Source: Ornithinibacillus scapharcae TW25 | GTDB taxonomy: Bacteria > Bacillota > Bacilli > Bacillales > Amphibacillaceae | Assembly (NCBI RefSeq): GCF_000190475.1 | Contig: NZ_AEWH01000008.1 | Location: 16,350 to 80,349, forward strand | Length of the DNA: 64,000 bases | Reading direction: 5' to 3' | Part shown: positions 52,106 to 61,449 of the stretch, in pieces | Numbering within the stretch: the first letter of the stretch is position 1 | Layout: each line of letters begins with the position of its first letter | The notes under the pieces: generated by a model | The model's input: the letters and a program-made list of their open reading frames with translations, nothing else | Told to the model about the DNA's origin: nothing | Database searches by the model: none | Position numbers and translations under genes: made by a program

Positions 52106-52267
52106 TTAGATTTTATAAATATCATTCTCTTGATCTTGCTTTTCCTTTAATTCTTTCCTTAGTTTCTCCACTCTTTTTAACCTTTTAAAAGTTAATAAGG
52201 AGAAAAGTGTTGCGATAAAATATTTAAATGTAATGTCATCGTTATTCTGTTGGATAATCTTTTCCAT
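52106..52267 (-). CDS. Small protein with coiled-coil tail
   Basis: 53 residues from the ATG at 52267, five bases after AGGAGGAG. A mid-protein hydrophobic stretch (FKYFIATLFSLLTF) could be a short membrane helix; the tail KRLKRVEKLRKELKEKQDQE is strongly charged and likely coiled coil. It resembles other tiny one-helix proteins of Bacillaceae in layout only. Function unknown. Confidence 0.5.
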   Translation of the reverse strand: MEKIIQQNNDDITFKYFIATLFSLLTFKRLKRVEKLRKELKEKQDQENDIYKI

Positions 52268-52402
52268 CGAACTCCTCCTAGAATGATTCTTTTTTCTTAT
52301 AGTTGAGAGGAATTATTACGGCTCTACTCCTCACTACTACAAGTCCCAAAGGTTTATATATTCATAAATTTTATTTTCCATATAGCACATTCGTTAAATT
52401 CA

Positions 52403-52422
52403 CTAACTAACTAACTAACTAA
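52403..52422. repeat. (CTAA)5 tetranucleotide repeat
   Basis: Five perfect tandem CTAA units in an AT-rich intergenic stretch. Between 52268 and 52500 I see only this and the GGGACA repeat. Confidence 0.8.
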
Positions 52423-52460
52423 TAAATTCTAGCGAATTAATATATAAAATAGCATGTTTT

Positions 52461-52503
52461 GGGACAAGGAACCTGTCCCCTTGTACCTATCCCCTTGTAC
52501 CTA
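52461..52503. repeat. Dispersed GGGACA/TGTCCC repeat, copy 2, with a 14-bp tandem duplication
   Basis: GGGACA (52461-52466) and TGTCCC (52474-52479) form a hairpin, followed by two exact copies of TCCCCTTGTACCTA (52476-52489 and 52490-52503). The second copy supplies the stop codon of the adjacent metalloprotease gene. Confidence 0.75.
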
Positions 52504-52965
52504 CTTTCTCAATAGATGTATTATTTGCAATCCATCTGAGGATAGCTTTTCATCTGCTGCCATCCAACGTGGATATGTTATTGGAATGATTGTAATTATA
52601 AACTGAAAGAAATTATAAATAGCCGACAAACTAAAAAACTGACGTAGTTCATTCTGTAAATCTAACGATGTTAATTGTCCAAATAGAAGTGCTAGAAATA
52701 ATGACATTAATGGTCCACTAGCAAGTGCAATTATTTTTTGGTGTTTCTCTAAGCTTTCTCCCCAATAGGCATAGCCTACGTTTGACCATTGAATATGAAG
52801 ATGAAACCTACCAAGTTTAAAGTTTTCTATGTTATCTTCACTAAACTGTCCTAAATAAATATGTATATCAGCTTTCGACGTAAGTAGGGCACCAATTCCA
52901 TGACCTATTTCATGCAATAAGACAAAGACTGGCACAACCAAAATAAAAAACAAGAACACGAGCAA
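52501..52965 (-). CDS. Site-2-protease-like (M50) membrane metalloprotease
   Basis: 154 residues, four or so membrane helices. The zinc motif HEIGHG lies in the first helix (near residue 19), and the family's later segment is weakly seen near IIALASGPLMSLFLALLFGQ. It is shorter than canonical RseP/SpoIVFB enzymes, like other minimal M50-type proteins, and lacks a clear NPDG motif. Its stop codon lies in a tandem-repeat unit, so the original C-terminus may have been altered by that insertion. Confidence 0.72.
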   Translation of the reverse strand: MLVFLFFILVVPVFVLLHEIGHGIGALLTSKADIHIYLGQFSEDNIENFKLGRFHLHIQWSNVGYAYWGESLEKHQKIIALASGPLMSLFLALLFGQLTSLDLQNELRQFFSLSAIYNFFQFIITIIPITYPRWMAADEKLSSDGLQIIHLLRK

Positions 52966-53113
52966 ATTATGATCCTCCTTGATTAATCTTAGTTAGAATT
53001 CTTCCATTATATAGCTCCATTTTATGAATAACAGCTATATAGATATCCAACAATACTCATATCCTATATTAACACAATACTTTACATTTTTAGGATAATT
53101 TAAGTAACTATAA

Positions 53114-53151
53114 TTAAAGGGTTTCGTCAAACACAATGACGAAACCCTTTA
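53114..53151. terminator. Hairpin downstream of the DUF454 gene
   Basis: A perfect 14-bp stem, AAAGGGTTTCGTCA (53116-53129) with TGACGAAACCCTTT (53137-53150). T tracts are short on both sides. Confidence 0.65.
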
Positions 53152-53237
53152 TATGCTAATGATTTCCCCTAAAAAACACTACAAAAATCACGTTATTTAA
53201 GATAGCATTATGATTCGATTTAGATTTTATCTCCCAC

Positions 53238-53612
53238 TTAAGCTGGCAGTGTTTTAATCTTTTTAATGAAATAGTAGTGTTTATATAAGGCAAGTATAAC
53301 TAGTATTATTTTAACTAAGAGGATATCTACATAAATTACAGAGAATAGAATAAAAGCGTCTGCAATAAGATTAATGCGAATTTTTTCTTTCCTAGTCATG
53401 CCTCTGTTTTCCTTGATTCTCACTACATATTTTTCATAGAAAGCAGTGCTTTTAAACCAATTTTCTATCCGCTGCGAGCTTTTTCCGAAACAAAAGGCAG
53501 AAAAAAGGAAAAACGGACCGCCAGGAAGGACTGGTAATACCGTGCCTGCCACACCAATCCCAAACGATAGAAAACCTATAAGCATAAAAAGAGCACTACG
53601 TACATTCTTCAT
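53238..53612 (-). CDS. DUF454/YbaN family inner membrane protein
   Basis: 124 residues. The N-terminal half carries the DUF454 signature LGFLSFGIGVAGTVLPVLPG type segment (here IGFLSFGIGVAGTVLPVLPG), then GPFFLFSAFCFGKSSQRIENW. Two further helices at the C-terminus. The family is widespread and uncharacterised. GAAGGGGGA precedes the ATG. Monocistronic. Confidence 0.88.
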   Translation of the reverse strand: MKNVRSALFMLIGFLSFGIGVAGTVLPVLPGGPFFLFSAFCFGKSSQRIENWFKSTAFYEKYVVRIKENRGMTRKEKIRINLIADAFILFSVIYVDILLVKIILVILALYKHYYFIKKIKTLPA

Positions 53613-53865
53613 GGTGATCCCCCTTCCTTTTTAAATATATGAATGTATATCCTGAAAAAGAAGAACCTGTACCATCAGCAATGTACGGTTCCCTTACTAT
53701 TAATCATATACCTAAATTATAAACTGATTATCTCGTTACAACAATTCTTTCACTCTTCCACATGATTCCAATCTACATAATAAGTTTCATCAACAATGTT
53801 AAGCCATTTAGTTTCCAAACCAGGCATGCTACAATGAAGAAAAGTCGTGAAGTGAGGGGATTCAC

Positions 53866-55625
53866 TTGCCTGATTGGTCTTATCATGGAATTTTCAAGCC
53901 TATATTATCCAAGTTACCGTCAACTGTGGCTAGGGAGTTCATTCATCGTGGAATGAGTACAATAGCCTCTCTTCCTTTCGGTATGGGATCTCATATAATT
54001 AATTTCCTTGGACGAGAGGAGAGTTCCCACTTATTACAGAAAAAAGTACATGGTATAGAGTTCCGAAATCCTGTTGGGCTTTCTGGGAAGATTGACCCGT
54101 TACTTACCGGAACCAAAGCATTTAGTAACCTAGGATTTGGATTAATCGAGATTGGTCCAATAACCCTGCATAACAGTGAACGTTTCACAAGTCCAATCGT
54201 AGATTGGCATAAACGAAACATAATATTCCCATCTAGACCTGAATCATTAGGGCTGGAGGCTACAATCACTAGATTAGCAAAGCTTAAAAAGAAACAACCC
54301 ATCCTGATTCGACTCGTTGGTACTCAAGGCGAATTAGAGGTTATGATACAAGCTCTTGATAAATACGTAGATGGGTACATCATAGAAGAAGCATTCCCTG
54401 AACTCATCCCTTTAACAGATAGACCTATTTTTTATCTGTCATAGGGAATGAAGATGAGCTAAATAATCCATTTGCTGGAATCGTACTCGATTACACTCTT
54501 GGTGATACTAGATTCATAGACAAAGTGAAATCATTACGAAAGAACGGGTATCAGGATACCATCATTACTTCTGGTGGTGTCCAAGAACCAGAACATGCTC
54601 TACAATTATTAGATGCTGGTGCTGACTTCATCATGTTAACAGATGGATATGTGTTTTCTGGTCCCGGACTTACAAAGCGTATAAACGAAGCTTTAGTTGA
54701 TAGGCTTGATTTCCCTACCGGTGCACAGGATGGTTGGCTTGCTTATTGGTTATTTGGTCTGTTTATTTTGATTGGTGGTTTTCTGGCATTTCTTTTCAGT
54801 ATTACAACTATAATTCTTCCCTATGATGAAAACTTTCTAGAAATGAAGAGACAATTAATATGGGCATTTAATGATCGGGTTATGTTTTTTATGGCGCACG
54901 ATCGTATGACACTTGCTGGAACGATGATTTCTGGTGGAATCGTCTATATGCAACTAGCTAAACATGGTGTAAAAACAGGCCTGAAATGGGCAAAACAAGC
55001 AATAGATATAGCTGCAATTATTGGATTCCTAGGGATATTTAGCTTTATTGGTTATGGTTATTTTGATTGGTTACATTTAATTTTCTGGTTAGTATTACTT
55101 CCCGTGTATATAGCTGGATTTTGGAAAACAAGAGGGATTAAGGGGACACCATCCTCAACAAACAGAAATAATGACATCACGTTTAAACGCGGCATTTATG
55201 GACAACTAGCCTTTGTCCTATTAGGCTTTTCCTTTGTTATTGGCGGAATTGTTATCTCCATTATTGGTGTGACATCCATATTTGTATCGACTGATTTGTC
55301 GTATATTTGTATGACACCAGAGATGCTAAATGACTTTAATGAAAAACTGCTTCCTGTTTTAGCGCATGATCGTGCGGGATTTGGGAGTGCATTACTAAGT
55401 GTTGGCTTATTAGTTTTATGTTTATCATTATGGGGTGTTCAGCAAGGAAACAGATGGGTCTGGTGGACTTACCTTGTTGGTGGACTTCCTGCGTTTTTGG
55501 CGGGAATTTATATTCATTTTGCGATTGAATATACGACGTTTATTCATTTGTTACCTGCTTATGTTGCTTTAGCTCTTTATCTTATTGGCTTGATTCTATC
55601 CTATCCTTATTTTCATAAGAGGTAA
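53866..55625 (+). pseudogene. Dihydroorotate-dehydrogenase-like TIM barrel fused to a membrane domain, frameshifted
   Basis: The frame starts at TTG 53866 after GAGGGG and runs to a stop at 54444; the next frame continues the protein to 55625. One missing T in the T6 run at 54428-54433 explains the break. The barrel resembles class-2 PyrD (FRNPVGLSGKIDPL, LGFGLIEIGPITL, TSGGVQEPEHALQLLDAGAD), but the central catalytic region (Asn/Ser-rich loop and Lys strands) is missing or degenerate. The C-terminal ~300 residues have about seven to eight helices and two AHDR motifs (FFMAHDRMTLAGTMISGG; VLAHDRAGFGSALLS). Function unknown. Confidence 0.8.
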
Positions 55626-55627
55626 TT

Positions 55628-55670
55628 AAAAAACTGCACGTTCTAGCATTTAGAAAGTGCAGTTTCTTTT
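55628..55670. terminator. Bidirectional terminator
   Basis: AAACTGCACGTTCT pairs with AGAAAGTGCAGTTT with one mismatch, T-rich on both sides, between convergent genes. Confidence 0.8.
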
Positions 55671-55672
55671 AT

Positions 55673-55930
55673 CTATTTGTTCGCTTTTCGCATAGCTCTC
55701 ATGATGAGACTAAGCACAAAGACTAGAATAATCGCTCCTATTAGTGCTGGTATGATAGAATAGCCTCCCACTTCAGGACCAATGTCTCCTAATAAAGCTG
55801 ATCCAATCCATGCTCCCACAATCCCAGCAATAATATTACCTATTACACCACCTGGTATATCTTTTCCGACGATTAAGCTACCTAACCATCCTAAAATACC
55901 ACCGACAATTAAACTCCATATTAAACTCAT
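55673..55930 (-). CDS. GlsB/YeaQ/YmgE family stress-response membrane protein
   Basis: 85 residues from the ATG at 55930, after GGGAGG; a longer frame to 55972 lacks a site. Three short Gly-rich helices: SLIVGGILGWLGSLIVG, GVIGNIIAGIVGAWIGSALL and IIPALIGAIILVFVLSLI, the usual pattern of transglycosylase-associated (DUF, PF04226) proteins. Often induced by general or acid stress; exact role unknown. Confidence 0.88.
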   Translation of the reverse strand: MSLIWSLIVGGILGWLGSLIVGKDIPGGVIGNIIAGIVGAWIGSALLGDIGPEVGGYSIIPALIGAIILVFVLSLIMRAMRKANK

Positions 55931-55999
55931 GTTCTGTTCCTCCCAAGATAGATTTACTATATATCTATCCAATATAGGGGTGGTTTAAACATGGTAGTA

Positions 56000-56944
56000 T
56001 TATTTGTTACGCAATTTCTCAAGTATTGCTTGAGCTTTGTACCCTACTTGGAAGTCATAGATTTCTGCTTTCTGGCCCTTAATAGCTTTAACAAGTTCTT
56101 GAATTAAACTAGTAATCGTTTGATCTTCGATAGAAATGTTGGCTAGTTCTTCACCATTTTTAGCACCTTTTAATTCTCCCCAGTTATCAAGAGTAAGAAT
56201 ACCTTCTGTTCCATAAGCCGTAAATCCGATGTACTCTTTTCCAGCAATCTGACTTAAACCTTCAATTAATACTGGTGTACCATCAGCAAGTTCGGCAGTA
56301 GCAATGATTCCAGTTTCACTTTTAGACGGGTCTTCTGGGAATTCTAATTGGGTTTGAATATTGGTTATGTCCCCAAATATCTTAAGGGTTTGTTGGATAA
56401 AGTGAACCCCAACTTCAAGAACAAATCCCCCTTGTTCACGACTAACTACCCAATCATTCTTTTGCCAGACTCGTGGCCATTGAGGAAAATGCATTGTAAG
56501 TTGTAATCGACGTAGTTTTCCGATATAATTCTTGCTAATTAAATCTGCAAATGCATTCGCTTCTGCATCATAATTTAATGGAAAGTTCATTGCATGTACT
56601 ACTTTTGCATCTTGTGCTGCTCGTAACATTTCCTCTGCTTCTACTAGGGAATTAGCAAGAGGTTTCTCACATAGCACGTGTTTTTTTGCTCCCACAACAT
56701 CTAGGACAACTTGGTGATGATATTTTGGAGGTACTGCTACATAAACCATGTCAATATGGTCATCCGCGATTAAATCAAGATGACTTGTATAAGCTTGTAC
56801 ATCACCTAATTCCTTAGCAGTTGCTTGGGCAAGAGACTCCACTTGATCACACACTGCTACAATCTCTACCTCATTATGTAATGAAAACTGTTTGATGAGA
56901 CGCTGCCCAATAGCACCTAAACCGATAATACCTACCTTAATCAT
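56000..56944 (-). CDS. Gfo/Idh/MocA family oxidoreductase
   Basis: 314 residues. The NAD-binding motif is GIIGLGAIGQRLI at the N-terminus, and the catalytic-lysine motif is VLCEKPLANS near residue 95. GVHFIQQTLKIFGD carries the usual His. Members oxidise or reduce sugars, inositols or related polyols; the substrate is unknown. GGAGGAGA precedes the ATG, and a GGGACA/TGTCCC repeat lies 24 bases upstream of it. Confidence 0.9.
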   Translation of the reverse strand: MIKVGIIGLGAIGQRLIKQFSLHNEVEIVAVCDQVESLAQATAKELGDVQAYTSHLDLIADDHIDMVYVAVPPKYHHQVVLDVVGAKKHVLCEKPLANSLVEAEEMLRAAQDAKVVHAMNFPLNYDAEANAFADLISKNYIGKLRRLQLTMHFPQWPRVWQKNDWVVSREQGGFVLEVGVHFIQQTLKIFGDITNIQTQLEFPEDPSKSETGIIATAELADGTPVLIEGLSQIAGKEYIGFTAYGTEGILTLDNWGELKGAKNGEELANISIEDQTITSLIQELVKAIKGQKAEIYDFQVGYKAQAILEKLRNK

Positions 56945-56967
56945 ACTCTATTCTCCTCCTGGGACAT

Positions 56968-57088
56968 TGGGACAGATTCCTTGTCCCACTATTTGTTTCG
57001 TAATTTCTATAATAAACATATACTAATCTGGGAATTTTTTCATCTGATAGACTCAGGGACCTGTCCCCGTATACCATTCCCGTGTACC
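56968..57088. repeat. Dispersed GGGACA/TGTCCC repeats, copies 3 and 4
   Basis: Copy 3: TGGGACA (56968-56974) with TGTCCCA (56982-56988), loop GATTCCT. Copy 4: GGGAC...GTCCC (57056-57067) followed by two imperfect units CCCCGTATACCAT and TCCCGTGTACCAC, the same hairpin-plus-tandem layout as copy 2 at 52461. The two copies are 68 bases apart between divergent genes. Confidence 0.65.
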
Positions 57089-57154
57089 ACCAAATAACAT
57101 GTTTCTGTGTGGTAGTGCATAAACTTTCAAGGAATATGCATATGGAGGTTCAGG

Positions 57155-57427
57155 ATGTCTAATTCGAACAACAAAACGAATACAAATGATGAGCAGGTAC
57201 TTGCATCCAGTCTAAGACTGGCTTTATTTGGAACTTTAATTACGACCATTGGTGATATTATTACGATTATAGCTTCATTAGAAGCAATAGATGAATTTTA
57301 TGAATCCCTTGAAGAAGATAAAAAAACTCAAGAAGAACTTGATAAGAAGTTGGAAGAACTTCAAAGTCAAATCGATGAGTTAAAAAACGAACTCACCGAA
57401 CTGAAATTAAATTCTCCAAACTCCTAA
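57155..57427 (+). CDS. Small protein with membrane helix and coiled coil
   Basis: 90 residues. GGAGGTTCAGG precedes the ATG. A polar N-terminus is followed by one helix (LRLALFGTLITTIGDIITII) and a long coiled coil rich in Glu, Lys and Leu (KTQEELDKKLEELQSQIDEL). Similar small proteins occur across Bacillus; role unknown. Its last four bases overlap the end of the convergent MFS gene. Confidence 0.75.
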   Translation: MSNSNNKTNTNDEQVLASSLRLALFGTLITTIGDIITIIASLEAIDEFYESLEEDKKTQEELDKKLEELQSQIDELKNELTELKLNSPNS

Positions 57428-58599
57428 CGCCCTTCCAACTTCATACTGGCCTGTGAAATGAACATTCTAAAAAGAATAAAAGCAACGAGCGATAAAACGA
57501 TTCCAGAAATATATGGTAATCCAATTGCAACGGAATATAAGAGTCCACCTAATACGGGACCAATAATTCTTCCTAAAGAATCATAAGAAGATAAATATCC
57601 TGTAACAACACCATGTCTACCTTTCATCCTTTTCGTGAGTAAAGAAGATACACTTGGGCGAATCACCCCGTTCCCTACCCCAAATACCGCTAAAAAGATA
57701 GCTGCCGTAGTAAAGGTCTGCGTAAACAAGATTAATCCAAATCCAATCGCCGATATAATAATCCCAATCTGAATAATAGCCGCTTCACCAAAACGCTTCG
57801 TCCAAAATCCCATGGTTCCTTGTACCAAAGCACTTGCTAGTCCCATTATCATAAAAATATACCCTAATGTAACGGCATCTAGCCCGGCCTTCTGAGCAGC
57901 AAAATAGGCAAAGGTCGCTTCTAAACCTGATAAAGATACGGAAATGAAAAACTGAAGAAAGAATAGCATTGACAGGGGACCACGTACCACCCTTATACGC
58001 TCCCCCACCTTCGATTCGTCACGATCAGATGAAAGGTGAATCGATTCTTTCAAAACTATCAGGACAAGTAATAACGTAACAACAGATAGTCCACCTGAAA
58101 TATAAAAAGGCATATGTATATCTATCTTTGAAAATACGCCACCAATTGCAGGTCCAAAGATAAATCCAAGTCCTGTAGCAGCTCCAATTATCCCCATTCC
58201 CTTTCCACGCTCTTCATCTGAGGTAATATCCGCTACATAGGCGGTTACAGTAGGCATATTAGCTGCCGATAATATACCCCCAATTATTCTGGCCACAAAC
58301 AACATCCATAGCTTAGAAGATATCGCCAAAATAAAAAAAGAAATCGCCAATCCTACTATCCCAATCATCAATACCGGCTTCCGTCCTATCCGATCGGAAA
58401 CCCTGCCCCATATCGGTGCAAAAATAAGCTGCATCAATGAATATACTGCCATTAATAATCCCAATTCCGTAGGTGAGGCTCCTAATTCCTCAGCATAAAA
58501 AGGTAGGACTGGTATAATAATTCCAAATCCGACCATTACAAGAAACATGATAAGAAATAGAACTGGTAATGCTTTTGATAACTTCACTGTAAATTCCAC
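57424..58599 (-). CDS. MFS multidrug transporter (TetA/BMR-like)
   Basis: About 387-391 residues, 12 helices. Motif A is GRVSDRIGRKPVLM in loop 2-3, motif C is FIFGPAIGGVFSKI in helix 5, and helix 1 has FGIIIPVLPFYAEELG. This is the DHA1 group of tetracycline and multidrug pumps. The start is uncertain: GTG at 58599, or the GTG at 58587 which is better spaced from AAGGGTGG. It stands alone on the minus strand with a short convergent overlap. Substrate unknown. Confidence 0.88.
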   Translation of the reverse strand: MEFTVKLSKALPVLFLIMFLVMVGFGIIIPVLPFYAEELGASPTELGLLMAVYSLMQLIFAPIWGRVSDRIGRKPVLMIGIVGLAISFFILAISSKLWMLFVARIIGGILSAANMPTVTAYVADITSDEERGKGMGIIGAATGLGFIFGPAIGGVFSKIDIHMPFYISGGLSVVTLLLVLIVLKESIHLSSDRDESKVGERIRVVRGPLSMLFFLQFFISVSLSGLEATFAYFAAQKAGLDAVTLGYIFMIMGLASALVQGTMGFWTKRFGEAAIIQIGIIISAIGFGLILFTQTFTTAAIFLAVFGVGNGVIRPSVSSLLTKRMKGRHGVVTGYLSSYDSLGRIIGPVLGGLLYSVAIGLPYISGIVLSLVAFILFRMFISQASMKLEGR

Positions 58600-58692
58600 C
58601 CTTGTAATGAAATACCCTCACTGAACTAGTATCAGTTCTAATTCTTTCTATATTCATGAAGGGCATCAAAACTGTCACAATCTATTATTCAT

Positions 58693-58745
58693 TAAAATAA
58701 AACAGGTACGAGGCAAGGCTATGTACCAAACTCATACCTGTATTT
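58693..58745 (-). terminator. Terminator downstream of the YdbS/YdbT operon
   Basis: AACAGGTACGAG (58701-58712) pairs with CTCATACCTGT (58731-58741) with a mismatch. On the minus strand TTTTATTTT follows. A nested GGTAC/GTACC alternative pairing exists. Confidence 0.65.
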
Positions 58746-58780
58746 TCCACTGATCTGAAACATCTTCTAAACGGAATTCT

Positions 58781-59374
58781 CTACTCACCATCCGAAATCA
58801 GGTCTATATCAATTACTGTTTTTGTTTCCTCTAAGTATGTAATTCGATATATCTCCCCAGGTTTAGTAGCGTAAATCCTTCTATATAACAAAAATTCACC
58901 TTCTGAGGTATCAATAGTCGCCATAGAAAATCCAGGCGTTCTATCCACATGTTTTACCTCTAATTCTTTAACATTCCACTCCCCATTCGCATATGACTTC
59001 ATATCTTTCGCTTCCAAATTGATTTCCGTCACACTAAATTTTAAGAACCATATGGTTAGACAGAGGACAACAGCACCTGCTACCGTAAACGGTACCCGCT
59101 TTTTCCATTTCAATATTTGAGGGTTGATAAACGTGATTACCGTTAGCAAATATAAGAAATATAGCAGTAATAATAACATACCCGAATAACCAAATATTCC
59201 ACTAATAAAATTAAATTTAAATGAGCGATAAAGGTTGTGTACAAAGAATTCATAATATCCCATATAACCAGCAGCAAGAATCAGAGCGATGCCTGCCAAT
59301 ATAAGAAAAACATATGAAATCCTCATAATTCTTTTTATCTGCTTTTCATTTTTCTTCTTTGTTTTCTTTTTCAT
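58781..59374 (-). CDS. Membrane protein downstream of ydbT-like gene
   Basis: 197 residues from the ATG at 59374, just after AGGTGG; the frame is open to 59407. The N-terminus is very basic (MKKKTKKKNEKQIKR), followed by three helices and an external beta-rich domain (about 105-197) with VTEINLEAKDMKSYANGEWN. No family recognised. It starts 40 bases after ydbT-like ends and is probably the third gene of that operon, suggesting an envelope function. Confidence 0.7.
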   Translation of the reverse strand: MKKKTKKKNEKQIKRIMRISYVFLILAGIALILAAGYMGYYEFFVHNLYRSFKFNFISGIFGYSGMLLLLLYFLYLLTVITFINPQILKWKKRVPFTVAGAVVLCLTIWFLKFSVTEINLEAKDMKSYANGEWNVKELEVKHVDRTPGFSMATIDTSEGEFLLYRRIYATKPGEIYRITYLEETKTVIDIDLISDGE

Positions 59375-59413
59375 GGTACCACCTGCTTCGTAAAAAGGAA
59401 TACGCACGATTAC

Positions 59414-60928
59414 TTAGGAATTTAATTCAACGTCCTCTGTTCGTTTAAAATACCAATCCTTCATTTCCAATGCGAACGGTGTTGGGATATCTGTTATGGA
59501 TTCGACATGCGGTGGGTTAGAACGATTCATGGTCGTGATTGACGAAACTTCAAAATACTTTTGTAGTCGAGTTTGGGAATATTTCATTTCTATAATATTC
59601 TTTCGCTTCGTTACAAACATTCTGCTTGTTAAGCCACCTTGCCACCATTGGACTTGGTCTAGAGAAATAGCATATCTAGTATGAATGTAATCTAATACCC
59701 TCTGTATAATTATAATAAGTAATAACAACAAGGACACCATCCACCATGCCTGTTCTAAATTTAGAATATCTGGTTTAAAATAAACCAACAATACGGTAGC
59801 AATGATCCACAACCAACTTGGCCGTAATAGTTTCACCAAAAGTGATTTTCTTGGTAACCGTTTCAATTCGATGTTCAAGTTATATTCTGGTAGAACCGTT
59901 TCAATCAATTTGTATGCCTGATTAATCGGTAGAAACGGATATAAGGAGTTCACGTTGACCCCACCTTCAGGCTGATTAGGATTTGCCGAGCTAATTAGCT
60001 TCACTTCAGCTAATCCAAAAATTCGTTTTAAAAAGGTTTGCTCCATTTCTAATCCTTGAATTCGCCGCTTTTCTATCGCAAAAAAGCTTTCATTTAAGAC
60101 CCCTCGGTCAATATAAATATGCGTTTTGCTAGCAGAAATTTCATACTTTCCATATCGTATAAACGTCCTACCTACTCCAAATCCTACCGCAATAAGGACG
60201 GCCAACATAATGATCACTGCAATTAGCCATTTAGAATGCAGAACTAACTGTAGTAGCCCCTCTACTTCATCCGCTTCTGGTAAAAAAGGTTGTACGTATT
60301 CTATAGCTCCGAAAACAATCGGAATAATGGCCAGAAAGCTTAACGATGTAAAGCTTGCCTTCCATAGATCTTTTCGTTCTGGGTTAAAAACAACTGTGCG
60401 TTCAAGTCGTTCTGTTTCATTATTTGGTTCCTTGTCCACTTTCATTTCTGTATCAATTGAATCTGATTCAAGAGCAACAAATGACTGTTCCTCCTGCTTT
60501 CCAGGTTGAACTAAATCAATTAGAAAATCAGCATCCTTTTTTGTTAATACTTCAAAATGAATGGCATCATCTTGCCCATCCCTTGCTGTTTCGAACGTTA
60601 GCGATGTTAATCCTAACAATTTATGAAAGGCTGTCGTTTTCCTTGTCACATTTTGAATACGAGAGAATGGTACCGTACTCGCATGCTTTACAAAGACACC
60701 TTTTTGTATATGAAATGCTCGATCTTTCCACTCATATTTTTCTATAAACCAAGCGACTATTAGATAGATAACGCGTAAAATAAAAATACCAATAAATGCA
60801 TATCTTCCATATTCAAATAGCCAAAACTCAGATTCTCTTCGGAGTAAAAATAACAGAAGAATAATAAAAATACTGTTTTTAATAAATTGATAGATTCGAA
60901 ATGCAATAGACATTGGATGATAACGCAT
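59414..60928 (-). CDS. ydbT: YdbT-like bacterial PH-domain membrane protein
   Basis: 504 residues (B. subtilis YdbT about 493). Alternating helix pairs and bPH2 (DUF304) domains. The first PH repeat has FHIQKGVFVKHASTVPFSRI then QNVTRKTTAFHKLLGL, the second IYIDRGVLNESFFAIEKRRI, the third QWWQGGLTSRMFVTKRKNII. In B. subtilis ydbST belongs to the sigma-W regulon and helps resist antimicrobial peptides. Its start shares one base with the end of ydbS. The homologous role here is inferred. Confidence 0.87.
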   Translation of the reverse strand: MRYHPMSIAFRIYQFIKNSIFIILLLFLLRRESEFWLFEYGRYAFIGIFILRVIYLIVAWFIEKYEWKDRAFHIQKGVFVKHASTVPFSRIQNVTRKTTAFHKLLGLTSLTFETARDGQDDAIHFEVLTKKDADFLIDLVQPGKQEEQSFVALESDSIDTEMKVDKEPNNETERLERTVVFNPERKDLWKASFTSLSFLAIIPIVFGAIEYVQPFLPEADEVEGLLQLVLHSKWLIAVIIMLAVLIAVGFGVGRTFIRYGKYEISASKTHIYIDRGVLNESFFAIEKRRIQGLEMEQTFLKRIFGLAEVKLISSANPNQPEGGVNVNSLYPFLPINQAYKLIETVLPEYNLNIELKRLPRKSLLVKLLRPSWLWIIATVLLVYFKPDILNLEQAWWMVSLLLLLIIIIQRVLDYIHTRYAISLDQVQWWQGGLTSRMFVTKRKNIIEMKYSQTRLQKYFEVSSITTMNRSNPPHVESITDIPTPFALEMKDWYFKRTEDVELNS

Positions 60929-61416
60929 TATTCATCCACTTCCTTTAGCTTAGCATATTCTGCCAAATCTTCTCTTAGCTGAAGAGCAATTGATTCCTCT
61001 AATGCGGGAATCGTATGAGCTGATCCCATCGTTTCTATCTTGATTGATCGTGTATTAAAACGCTGCATAATTGGTCCTTGTATAGTGGATACAGCTTGTA
61101 TCTTAGTCATCGGAATAGTTATCCACTGCTTTTTCATAATACCAAAGCTTATTTGTAAATAGTTATGATCGTATTGGTAGCTCCAACTACGATACAATAA
61201 AGTCGGTTCAATAAAGGACCAGATGCATCCTAATATCGAAAATACGATTAAAAACATTAAGATCCAGAATGCCCATGTTGGCCAAGAGAAATAATCGTAT
61301 AGCCAAAATAAACCAACTACTACTAATAACCCTACTAGATTTATTATCGTATCCGAAATCAGCTTTATTTTTGGGAAAGATGGGGATAGTGTATGTTCTA
61401 GTTTTTTATATTCCAT
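60928..61416 (-). CDS. ydbS: YdbS-like bacterial PH-domain membrane protein
   Basis: 162 residues (B. subtilis YdbS about 159). Two helices at about residues 25-45 and 50-68 precede one bPH2 domain with LQISFGIMKKQWITIPMTKI then QAVSTIQGPIMQRF. AGGAGGAAG precedes the ATG at 61416. It is the first gene of a three-gene operon and lies directly behind an ECF-type promoter at 61450-61478. Confidence 0.87.
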   Translation of the reverse strand: MEYKKLEHTLSPSFPKIKLISDTIINLVGLLVVVGLFWLYDYFSWPTWAFWILMFLIVFSILGCIWSFIEPTLLYRSWSYQYDHNYLQISFGIMKKQWITIPMTKIQAVSTIQGPIMQRFNTRSIKIETMGSAHTIPALEESIALQLREDLAEYAKLKEVDE

Positions 61417-61449
61417 TTGAACTTCCTCCTTACAGTGGTTGACTATACT

